From Larix kaempferi (lineage: Eukaryota; Streptophyta; Pinopsida; Pinales; Pinaceae): DNA of 64,000 bases. Below, piece after piece: positions 54,801-64,000 of the stretch. The position numbers were made by a program, and so were the translations under genes. Below the pieces are notes generated by a model. That model was not told the DNA's origin, ran no database searches, and saw nothing but the letters and a program-made list of their open reading frames with translations. Location of the stretch: the NCBI GenBank assembly GCA_027924585.1, contig BSBM01000637.1, positions 5,146,001 to 5,210,000 on the forward strand. The letters are read 5' to 3'. Within the stretch, counting starts at the first letter, position 1. Each line of letters starts with the position of its first letter.

Positions 54801-56767
54801 CGCTTTCTGTTTCTTCCTCGCCTTTGGTTGTGTTGGGTTCTCTGGTTCCTTCCTCTTACCCATCTCTTCCAGAATTGGACATGGTGGTGGAATTATTTCA
54901 TCATCTTCTGAATCTATGGGGATATCTAAAACTTCCACACAGTAGTCCGCAGGCCATTCTTTCATAATGAGCTCGATGTCCTCTTCTATCATGTGGTAGT
55001 TCCTAGGGGGAAACTGTGGCTTCTTCATCTTTTCCTTTGGGGAAATAAACACACAATGCATGTCAGCAGTAAAATTAACAATGCGCATGTATTTGCTTGT
55101 TACCTTCTTTGTTATCCTTGGCGTAGAGGCGATCACGGCGCACAGCTACATGTAATACTTGTAGAACACTTCTTGAGTTGCATGCTGGTGCTGTGGATCG
55201 AGATTTGCCCAGAGGTTCATGTACCTAACTCCTCTGGGGTGTGATTTATCAAAGCTGATGCTGACATAGTCCTCCGTCTCCTTCCATCCAATAAATGCAA
55301 TTAGGAAAAACAACCATGTGAAATGGAAGTTGCCTCCATTCAACTGAATGTCATTCAGCTCTGCCATGAACTCATTCAATATATATTGGCACCAGTTGAA
55401 CTCGGTGCCTTCAACTGCTGCGGCACCAAGCAATACTGCGCCCGCAGGCACCTCCAGGGGTCTTGCCATTCATAATACCTTTACTGCGAGCAACTGCATG
55501 AAGAACTTGGTTGTTTTGTCTTCAATTTCCTCAGTAGGAAAACCTCGTTTTCCTTTGACCAGCACGTGTGTATTCTCTATCTTTGTCACTACATCCTTTT
55601 CTGTGCTCTTCCCCTGGAAGAACACCTTTGGGTCTTTTCCTCGCTTACTTAAACCTGTAATGAGATGGATTAATTCGATGCCTATATCAACTGGTTAATC
55701 CATCCATAAATATCCTTGGTGGATTCGTGCCATCAAGGTACGAACCACTACATTTAGCTCAGCCGGTCGTTCAAATTGGGGTAGTCGCAGCAGGTTCAGC
55801 AGTCCTGACTGCACTACCGGTGTCAACCAGCTCTCAGCAACCAGATTGAGGTTTCCTTTGGCATCTTTCTTCCAGCACATGTACTAGTCTGGCTGAAAGT
55901 CTAGGTACTTGGGATCATGTCGCTCGTCTCCCTGCACTCCCAAGAGGTCATAGTCCTCCCATTTACAGTCCGGTATCTTGGACAACAGATTGGTTGTAAT
56001 TTTGACGTGCTTCGAAATTAGCGACAAAGGGATGTCGTATTTTGCATTCTTGGCTAGCTTATAGATAGGAGCATTCAGTCCCGGGGGTGAGATGTACTCA
56101 GGGGTCATATTCAGCGAGATTTCTTTCGTGAAGATGGACTTCCTTAGCATTGTCGAACTCAGCTTTAGTTGTTTGGTTCGAGGTGCACTGACTGTCTCCT
56201 TCCCCTTGTCTTGCATAGTTGGATTGGTTCGAGGTGATCTATGGGATCCTTGGCCTTGTTTTGTTACAACGTTCTTGGAAGGGGTTCTCATTAACTCTTG
56301 AATCCTTCCGTGCTGAAAGACTCTAAGTGCTTCTTCAATGGTCAGCTCTTCCTCTCTATAGCAAGGTTCATACATTCAAAGATGAGATAGCAGCTATGAT
56401 AGTCACACGACAGATGAATATTACCTCAAGGGGTAGTCGCAAGAAAATTCTAAGTGCTTAGTAACGCCCGTGATTCCTCAGGCGGTGTTATTTATAGGCG
56501 CAACTGACCTTCTCCCATGCCCTTCAATGGCTGAATATGCATTAAATGTGTCCTTTGGTGGCCGAATCCATCGTATTTTCCAGTCCTTTCCTTCGTTAGT
56601 CCATCCAGAACAGTTATATTCCCTTTAAATGCTGAAGCGATTGCTGCAACGGTCATCTAACGGCTATTTTCTCAAAAGTAGTGTAACGGCTATTTTCTCT
56701 GGGTGTTGCGCCAAACTATGCGGCAGGCCACTTACACTCCTGTGCAGTTGCTTCGCAGTGCGAAACA
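51897..56767 (-). repeat. E4 3' LTR (left end firm, right end tentative)
   Basis: The left boundary and first 370 bp match the 5' LTR at 63630. The right boundary is a guess: on the minus strand a purine-rich run (56798-56768) directly precedes TGTTTCGCACTGCG. If correct the LTR is about 4.9 kb and contains the coiled-coil ORF at 53500-56375. A TATA-like CTATTTAAAAAG lies on the minus strand at 52832-52844. Confidence 0.5.
53500..56375 (-). pseudogene. E4 large 3' ORF: globular N-terminus, coiled-coil C-terminus
   Basis: From the Met at 56375 one frame runs to 54522 with stops at 55881, 55695 and 55143; a frameshift near 54540 continues it to about 53800, and heptad-like sequence persists to about 53500. 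The N-terminal part has FNWCQYILNEFMAEL and FHFTWLFFLIAFIGW. A basic nuclear-signal-like KARKKQK lies near 54810, followed by Lys/Glu-rich coiled-coil runs (54519-53800). Downstream of integrase, in the place of an env-like or LTR ORF. It has no membrane-protein features. Function unknown; it resembles in layout the LTR ORF of E3. Confidence 0.6.
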
Positions 56768-56999
56768 TTTTCTATTTTTTTTTATTTTTTCCCTCCGCGC
56801 AGCTTCAGCAGTGCTGTGCAGTACACACCTTGTTCTACTTATCATACATGTACAGGCTCCTTTACATTTCCAGTGTTCAACTATACTTGACACTTATAAA
56901 TCTCTTCCTCTGCTTGTTATCCAAGGTTCTGCGAAGCAGGACTATCATGGTAGAACTTTAGTCTGCTTCCATTTATCATAGTTGGTAAGGTATCATCAG

Positions 57000-58174
57000 C
57001 TAAATTGGCTAACTGGACTGCACCAGTGTTATTAACATGTATCACAGTATATGGGCCAAGCTAATGCATCTTAAATTTACCAGCAAACTTCATGAATTTG
57101 CTATCATACAGGAGGACTAGGTCACCTACCTGAAAGCACTTGTTCTTTATATGACGATCATGTCAGGCTTTTTCATGGTCCTTCTGAGTTTGCTGGTGGA
57201 AGCTGGTAATGAAGCGATCTACCTCCAACCCAACAAGGTGTAGCAACCTTTCGTCTAATGCTGCGCAGTCTGCCATCCCTGTGAATGCAACGATCCTCAA
57301 ACTAGGGACAATATATTCCCTTGGATTTACAGGCTCTTACCCATAAGCCAACTGAAAAGGTGTATGACCTGTCAATTTCTTGCATGTAGTCATGTATGCC
57401 CATAACATAGAGGAGACGCGCAGATCCCAATCATATCTATTTGCATTGCAGACCTTAGTCAGTGCATTCTCCAGTATTTTATTGAAAGCCTCAACAGTGT
57501 CATTCACCTATGGATGATATGGAGTACTACACTGATGACGAATGTGGAATTCCTCTGTAAGTGCCTCAATGGTCTTGTTTAAAAAATGAGTGCCTTGATC
57601 ACTCATCAAAATATTTGGACAACCAAATCTTGATAATATTTCTTTGAAAATGAACTGCGCTGCAGTCCTTTATTGGCTTCGCTTCCACCCATCTAGTGAG
57701 GTAATCAGTAGCAGTAATAATATACCTCACACTAGTTCTTTTTCCTGGTGGGTTTATAGGACCCACAAAATCAATTTCCCATTTCTCAAATGCCTGTAGG
57801 GTCAAATGTGGGTTCAATGGAATCTCATCTCTCTTTGAAGGATTCCCTGTCCTTTGGCAAACATCACAGTTCCTGCAGTGTTCTTTGGCATCTTTGTGGA
57901 TCGTCGGCCACCATAGCCCTACGCGCAATATCTTCTGCGCGGTAGCCCTTCCTACATAGTGATTTCCTGCGATCCCTGAATGCGCATCATCTAGAATAAA
58001 CGGTTTCTCATGATCTAGTATGCATGTGCACAGGACTTCATCCGGCCCGAGTTTGTATAAATAACCTACAAATATAGTGAAGTCTGCGGTGCACACCACT
58101 AGCTGCTTCTTCTGTTGGACAGATAATTCCTGCGGTGCCAGCCCTGTTGTCCAAAATATAATGATATCCTTGTA
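57000..58174 (-). pseudogene. E4 integrase
   Basis: HHCC domain (HSGIAGNHY to NCDVCQR, about 57985-57850), core with EIDFVGPI (near 57775), SDQGTHF (near 57600) and Glu in VEAFNKILENAL (near 57480), then a C-terminal GDLVLLYDS and LGPYTV segment. DDE residues are kept. Stops include those near 57517, 57345 and 57165. Inserts element DNA in the family. Confidence 0.8.
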
Positions 58175-58687
58175 TTAATCATCAGCAATCTGTATAGCAA
58201 ATAAATGCGCATCAGGAAGACTGTCTTCAATGTTCATCGGTTCTTCTCCTGACTCAATCCTTGAGAGATAGTCAGGTCCCAAGTTCAGCTTACATAGCTT
58301 AACAATAATCTCAAAGTCATATTCCTGGAACAGCAGTAGCCATCTGCATATGCGTCCCCCTAACACTGGCTTATTGACCAAGTATTTCAACGTAGAATGG
58401 TCAGTGAACATAAGGAAGTGCGCACCAAGCAAGTAATGTCTGAATTTCTGTAGGGCATATACCATTGCAAGGCCTTACCTCTCGGTAGTAGTATAGTGTT
58501 TTTCTGCTGTTGAGAGCTTACTGCTCAAGAATGCAATAGGGTGGTCAATACCTCCTTCTCCTGGTTGAGCTAATACTATTCCCAAGGCAATGCATGATGC
58601 ATCAACATGGACATGGAATGGCTTTGTCCAATCTGGAAAGACTAGAATCAGCGTGGTAACCATCTTTTCTTTTAGTGTATCAAAACC
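58175..58687 (-). pseudogene. E4 RNase H
   Basis: Follows the RT in frame. HVHVDASCIALGIVL, FLSSKLSTAEKHYTTTE, FRHYLLGAHFLMFTDHSTLKYL and a GPDYLSRI tail are the standard Ty3/Gypsy RNase H blocks. One TAG near 58477 splits it. Confidence 0.8.
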
Positions 58688-59593
58688 CTATTCACATTCC
58701 GCGTTCCAAATGAACGGTGTGTCTTTCTTTAGTAGCTTTTCCATTGTTGCGGTTATCTGCGCGTAACCCTTTATAAATTTCCTGTAGTATCCAGTATGGC
58801 CTAAGGTAGAGCGCAACATCTTGAATAAATTTGGTGTTGAAAAATTCACAATAATGGCAATCTTCACAGGGTCCACCATCAATCCCTGCTTACAAACAAT
58901 GTACCCAAGTAGAATCTCATAAGGAACACAAAAAATACACTTCTTTAGATTTAAAGAGATCTGATGCTGTCGACACTTCTCAAGCATCATTCTGAGATTT
59001 GCACAATGGTTCTTCAATAGACCAAACACAGTCCAATCATCAAAATAGTCTTTGAGAAACTTATGCATAAACTCTTTGAATGCTGCGACGACCACTCTGG
59101 AAAATATGGCAGGTGCATTTTTTAGGCCAAAGGGCATTACTGTGTACTGGAACGACCCCCATTCTATAGCAAAAGTCATCTTATGCCTGTCTGTGGGATC
59201 AATCCTTATCTAATGATACCCCGAAAAACCATCAGTAAAAGAATAGGCCTCATTCCCTCCAACATTATCAAGCACTTCATCAGTGAAAGGAGTAGGGAAT
59301 GGGTCATGCATGGAAGCATCATTCAATTTTCTGAGATCCACACAAATCCTGATCTCACCTTTTGTTTTATTGTCTTGAACGACCATGGGGCTAATCCACT
59401 CAGACTCTTCGACAGGTTCAATGATTCCTGCTTCAAGCATCTTATCCAGCTCTGCGTGCACTCTTTCTTTGTAGCGCGGATTTAGTCTGTACGGTCTCTG
59501 CTTCATAGGATTTGGGCCTGGATTCAAAGGTATTTTCATGACTCCTAGGTCTCCTAGAATTCCTTTCATTTCTGTAAATTTTGTCGGAAACAA
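58688..59593 (-). pseudogene. E4 reverse transcriptase
   Basis: RPYRLNPRYKERV, EWISPMVVQDNK, CVDLRKLNDAS, FTDGFSGYHQIR, TVMPFGLKNAP and the catalytic box YFDDW (about 59034-59051) are in order. Catalytic Asp pair is kept. The fingers-palm joint near 59208 carries a stop. Among the best-preserved domains of E4. Confidence 0.85.
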
Positions 59594-59596
59594 CTC

Positions 59597-60560
59597 CTAA
59601 TACTCATGCAGAGTGTCTGCAATCTCTGCAACAGTCTGATCGTCCCAATAGTCTCCTATTGCTGCAAACTTTAGTTCTTTGCTTGTGCCAATATTCACCT
59701 TCTGCGTCTTTATTGGCCCACTCATATATGGGATTTCTAGCAGAGGTCCTTCTACGTCGTACGCACCCTCTGATTCTGGTATGGCTATCTTACGCGGGTC
59801 GTCCTCATCATCTTCATTTCTATCATCGATGTCTTCAGTTAGGTTGTAACACTTGATAAGGTGTTCTTCATGTTCCTTCCATTCTGACTGTAGGTGTGCA
59901 GGAATGCAATTTGCCCCGAATAATTCCTCCAATGTCATATTTCTGTGAGGACATTCTTCCCTGAATATGCGTTCCTTAATTATTTGCAATGCGTCATGGA
60001 TCAACAGATTCTCGTCCTCGAAGCTGAAGTCCCTCTGGACGTTCGCAGTCAACATTTCCCAATCAGTGGTTTCCCTGTGCAACTCTAGGTGTAGGTACCA
60101 TTTCTTTGGAATGTCATCCTCCAGGGTATGCACGAACAGATGCACCCATTCTTCATGTGGCCTTTTCGCCCATGCCTTTGAACAGACTTCAATGTGTTGA
60201 CTAGTATTTGTCTATCCATTAAACATTTCAAAGGGTAAGGTAACCCTTCCAGCAAATCAAATCTGCATCTTAATTCTGCATTGATCCCAAGTGGTCAATG
60301 TCTGCTTGTGCGCATTCCACCATCTGGTGGGTGTGTCATGTAGTGCCATATCCAATGCTGGTAATCTGTTCTCATCTACAATAACTGCAGTATATTCCTC
60401 GATGAAATTGTAAACATTAGCAGAACCATCATATGTGGGAATATGACTTACCTCCTTTCCAATCCAGCGCAGTGATTTCGTAACCTGCGCGTACCTCCTC
60501 CATGATACCTCATGCATCCGGCTTTGCCAATTTTTGAGTCTTACCTCCGAATAAGAGACA
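59597..60560 (-). pseudogene. E4 gag-like segment between protease and RT
   Basis: In the pol frame after the protease: IPTYDGSANVYNFIEEY, TPTRWWNAHKQTL and, further on, a W-rich WEMLTANVQRDFSFE segment. The (F/Y)DG...W(W/Y)...W pattern is that of a retrotransposon Gag capsid domain, although E4 already has a Gag at 62164-63135. An acidic spacer leads into the RT. Stops at 60257 and 60213. Role unknown. Confidence 0.55.
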
Positions 60561-60634
60561 CAGGAACTGTCACATCTCCAGCTAAGTGTACCATCTGCAG
60601 TAGGATTAATGTAATCTTCCTGGTTCGCTATGAG

Positions 60635-61762
60635 CTAGTATAATCTGTCCAAGTCTTGAGCCTTGGATTCCTCCTGAATCGGCTCACTGTATCTGTCACC
60701 ATCTGCAAGGTCCAACGGTACGATGAGCCTAATATGCTTCCCTTCAAATATCATCTTCTTTGTTTTCAGATTTATGATAGCCAAGTTATCAATAGCCCAG
60801 TCAATTCCTAGCAGTGCAGGAAAAGGATGACTATCATCCACAATCTCGATAACTTCAAAGTCTGCATGACTTTGGACTCCATCGATGTCGACTATTACGT
60901 CATCTAACCAGCCAAAAGGTATGACTTTCTCTTGGTTATCCATTCTCAGCTGGATAGTTGACCATGACAAGTTTGGTCGACCCATCTGCTGCCATGTCTA
61001 CTTAGTCAAGACATTTACTTCAGATCCCAAATCAAGGATGACTTCATCCATTTCAAAATATCCAATCTACGTGGTAAGTCTCATTTCTTGGCCTATTCTT
61101 TTATGCTTCCTTATGTGACGTACTGCACTATCAGAAGTCTTTGTTCCGGTATGCGGCTCATATTGGTTTATGAGCTTCTACAGCTCTACTATGGAATTTT
61201 CACTTTTGAGTAGCTTCATGCAGCTTTGCAAGAACTGCACAACGGAAGTGCTAACATCTGTTGCAATGCTTGTTTTATCATAAGCCGCTGGCATGTCTTC
61301 AACATGCAGTGCTTCACTGCACAACGGGATCCCCTGTGACTCTATTGCCAGTTCTCTGAAGGTATCCCGCGCGTCGATAAATACTTCCTTGTTCTTTCGT
61401 AGGTAGAGAGCACGTATTTTTCCCGGAGCTTTCCTTATCCATACTGTCTCAAGAGGGTCCTTCTTTGTGTGAGCCTCCCCTGACATGGAAGCTTCTGCTC
61501 CCCTATCGCAGCCTGTCTGAGCACCACTGCATGTGACCACATTGATGCTTGGGTCTACTGGTCTGGTCTCCACTGCAATCCACTGGACGTTCGTGTTTGG
61601 TGCATCTGTCCATCTTCTTTTTTGCATTTCCACCTCTAGCACTCGACAATCTTCAATAACATGCTCGAATGATTTACAATAATTGCACGTAGTGCATGGG
61701 TTAACACAATCTCTAGATATGTGACCTGGCTGGCCACAATTATAGCAAATTACTTGGCTGCG
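60635..61762 (-). pseudogene. E4 nucleocapsid knuckles and protease
   Basis: Two CCHC knuckles open the frame (CYNCGQPGHISRDC near 61745 and CNYCKSFEHVIEDC near 61690), then a ~130-residue linker, then a retropepsin with DLGSEVNV in place of D-[ST]-G near 61030 and ALLGIDWA near 60800. DLG is a known variant in this group of plant elements. Stops at about 61178 and 61005. Confidence 0.75.
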
Positions 61763-61929
61763 GCCTCTTCCCTACACCAGGCCAGCATTTCTCCCTTTGC
61801 TGCGGTATCCAGCACCATGACCTCATATCCTCCATGGTCATATTGCGTATTGTCCTATTTGGGTGGGTTATCTACTTGTACATGGTACAAGCCAACGCCT
61901 CTCATTGAGTCCATATCTCATTTTCTTTC

Positions 61930-63135
61930 GTTCATTAGTTCATATGTGTGGCAGTTGGATTCATCATGTCCAACTGATTTACAGAAATTGCAGCATAAAT
62001 TTTTAGGTGTTTTCACATACTTCTGTATGAGATAGCAATCTTCAAGTCTGTGTCCTGTGGTTCTACAAATTTCACACCATGGGGCCTGATTCTGATTTAT
62101 TGAGTTCGGTGCACCACTGTTAAGATAGTCACAGAATAACGGGCAATGCTCCCGATCATGGCCTTATCCTTTACAACTTGTACACCAGACCTCATGTCTA
62201 GGTTCATACCTTTGTTCTTTGCCATTCTCCATGCTTTGCAGCTCTAATGTTAGGGTGGTCAGCTGGTTCTGGATCTGAGACATTCTAGAACTAGTCTCAC
62301 CAATCGGCGAAGCCTCTAGCTTCATTAAGATCTCCAAGGCCTCTACTTGCGACATAACCTTCTGCTGCAACAATGGTAATCTAATATGGGGCAGCAATGC
62401 AGCAATAAACCATTCCTTGTGCTGTTTCGGGGCTATAAAAAAGCTCATTTGGTCCAATAGGGTCTTGAACTTCTTATCAAACTCCCACATCATTTTAGTC
62501 GGTTTCTGCTTTATTTCTTTCAATTCAGTTATACACTGAGATTCAGATTTGGGTTTCTTAAACTCATCCACGAGCGCAGCTTTTATCTCTGCGAGGGTTC
62601 TGGGCTGTGTCTGACAGTATTTCATGAACCAATGCAAAGCTCTGTCCCTGAAAGTAGTGATCAGCTGTGCTCTTTTCGCGGCATCATCCTGCATTTGTCT
62701 TACACTCCATACGGCTTCGCAAAGGAACCAATGCTGTTCAGGGTCTTCTAGGCCAGTTCCTTTGAATATCCGTAGCTTCATATCTGTGTTTGCCATTGTC
62801 CTATTAGGTGGTGGAGCATCCAGATTAGTGTGCGGTTGCTGTAAAGGGCTCTGTGCAATGAAAACAAATGGTCTTGTTAGGATAGCCATACTGGGCTGAG
62901 TATTCTATGGGGTGGGCTGTGTAGAGGGCGGGTTCTGAGATAAGGGTGGCACGGTCTCTGCAGCCGGTGGGTTCTCAGGGGTAAATGGTGGTGCAGCTTC
63001 ATTTTCAAGGTCACAAGGAATCTCGATATCTATGTGGAGTGCAGGGCCTCCAAGATTCTTATTAAATTTATATCTCTTGCCACTTCTAAGATTATGGGTA
63101 TCTTCGTCAGAATCACTAAATATACTGTTTACCAT
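61930..63135 (-). pseudogene. E4 Gag with three zinc knuckles
   Basis: Starts at the Met at 63135 (VNSIFSDSDEDTHNLRSGKRY). A stop at 62905 is followed by the capsid domain (FKGTGLEDPEQHWF, ITTFRDRALHWFMKY, FIAALLPHIRLPL), a coiled segment, then CTSC...C (split by a TAA at 62164), CEICRTTGHRLEDC and CNFCKSVGHDESNC. The frame differs from the pol frame that follows, so a frameshift, programmed or mutational, lies at about 61860-61930. Confidence 0.78.
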
Positions 63136-63154
63136 GACAAACTTGAAAATATTA

Positions 63155-63580
63155 CTACATTCTTAGAACACCTTTCTCAACTAACAACATCTTAATGTAT
63201 AGACTGAGATTGTTCAGCAACTTACCTTGGAATCCTCCGAAAAAGAATGCTTTTGATTGGCTGTAGGATTTGAGTGTGTCTGCAGCAAATTCTGTTACGA
63301 AGCCTTCTAGCATATGATCGACCCAAAAATCAACTGCGCGTGTCAATAGGATGTCTATTGCTTTGAGCTACGCTATGAGATCAGGAAATGATGCCCAAAA
63401 AATCTCATGAATATCTTTCCACAGATATCTATCTGACCACTATGTGTCACATAGACGCGGATGTCTATTCTCTTGCCTTGCAAAGTCTCTTATGGTCTTG
63501 TCCCACCAAGCTTGGATTTTTGTCTTTTCTGAATGCCAATTGTTAGAGCCTTCCGGGAACTGGTATTCTTCATCACTCAT
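63155..63580 (-). pseudogene. E4 ORF0 between primer site and gag
   Basis: The ATG at 63580 opens a frame (MSDEEYQFPEGSNNWHSEKT) with two stops (about 63445 and 63370), ending at a TAA at 63155, just before gag. Trp-rich helical character. An extra ORF upstream of gag is a known trait of Ogre-type Tat elements; whether this ORF is homologous is unknown. Confidence 0.6.
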
Positions 63581-63607
63581 TACGATTGCAACTCATCACG
63601 GATTCTA

Positions 63608-63624
63608 GCATGGAAACGGAACCA
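63608..63624 (-). other. Primer-binding site candidate of E4
   Basis: TGGTTCCGTTTCCATGC on the minus strand, 5 bp inside the LTR. The first ten bases fit a tRNA-Glu 3' end. Confidence 0.5.
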
Positions 63625-63629
63625 TTTGC

Positions 63630-64000
63630 TGGTTATAACTGACCCAAAGGTTTTGTTATAAGACCCAGGTTCTTCACGGTTTCCCTTTGACCAACAAAAC
63701 CCCTTCGCACCGGCCCTTTCGGCAACAACCTACGAGCAGGTTGAGGTCTCACCCGAGGTGTATCTATGGGGTACTGCGGAATCAGGTTTCCACAGTAAGT
63801 GACGAGTTGCTTGGGTAGACGTACTGCGCAGCGCAACAGGGGGTATGCGCTGCGAGGGGGGACTGCGCAGCAATGGACAACGCTGTGGTCTGCACCACTA
63901 TGTTCCTCTACTACGGGACTTCTACTGAAACTGCGAACTATGCAGTTCAACTTTATACTTGACTACCTTGAAAATGCTTACGACTATGAATTAAGTATCA
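63630..64000 (-). repeat. E4 5' LTR, inner end
   Basis: Direct repeat of 51897-52268 and continues past the window edge. Conserved internal block TATCTATGGGGTACTGC. Confidence 0.88.

Larger units (their letters stand above)
51897..64000 (-). mobile_element. E4, old Ty3/Gypsy element inserted in E5 (5' LTR leaves window)
   Basis: Direct repeats at 51897-52268 and 63630-64000 (about 8% different by eye, TGG start on the + strand) mark the ends of the LTRs. Minus-strand order after the 5' LTR: primer site, ORF0, gag, zinc knuckles, protease, gag-like segment, RT, RNase H, integrase, large 3' ORF, 3' LTR. From 61642 to 57000 all pol domains share one frame with only nonsense changes. The left flank is GATGT; the matching target duplication is beyond 64000. 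Confidence 0.88.

Noticed and set aside
53500-56375. Envelope-like gene in E4
   Set aside because: Position fits, but there is no signal peptide, no clear transmembrane anchor and a coiled-coil, charged composition.

Overview
This is nuclear DNA from a seed plant with a large, repeat-rich genome. A gymnosperm is plausible but not proven. Nearly everything is nested, decayed Ty3/Gypsy-type LTR retrotransposon sequence. There is also a relic of a plant poly(A)-binding protein (PABP) gene on the + strand at 47.5-48.2 kb. No bacterial-type operons, CRISPR arrays, rRNA or tRNA genes were seen. Names E1-E5 are used only in this report.

Layout: (i) 1-3063 is the 3' half of a non-autonomous minus-strand element, E2. 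(ii) 3064-13469 is a complete related minus-strand element, E1, inserted into the gag of E2 with a perfect 5-bp target duplication (GTGGG), two LTRs, a tRNA-Arg-type primer site and a gag-protease frame, but no reverse transcriptase or integrase. (iii) 13470-17288 is the 5' part of E2. (iv) A roughly 10.55-kb block (6739-17288: part of E1 plus part of E2) is repeated head to tail at 17327-27868, with a 41-bp templated filler at the junction (17286-17326). (v) 27869-28384 completes the 5' LTR of E2, which sits inside the 5' LTR of E3. (vi) 28385-47468 is E3, a plus-strand Ty3/Gypsy element with gag, protease, an RNase H placed before the RT, RT, a second RNase H and integrase. Its LTRs are at least 4.8 kb and each carries a decayed frame of about 1,100 codons; the 3' LTR also contains a 1.25-kb solo-LTR-like insertion. 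(vii) 47469-48217 holds PABP exon relics, so E3 lies in or next to a PABP intron. (viii) 48218-51896 is mostly unrecognised and ends in a coiled-coil frame (E5) interrupted by E4. (ix) 51897-64000 is E4, an old minus-strand Ty3/Gypsy element with an extra ORF before gag, five zinc knuckles, protease, a gag-like segment, RT, RNase H, integrase, and a large 3' coiled-coil ORF that may lie in its LTR.

By-eye divergence gives an order of events: E4 (LTRs about 8% apart) and E3 (about 5-7% in sampled stretches) are old; E2 entered E3; E1 entered E2 (LTRs about 2% apart); the tandem duplication came last (copies about 0.5-1% apart). Almost all coding frames are broken by nonsense codons, many explained by C-to-T changes at CAG or CGA codons, as expected for methylated silent DNA. 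The most unusual features are the very long coiled-coil ORFs carried by the LTR of E3 and the 3' region of E4, and the duplication junction with its templated filler.
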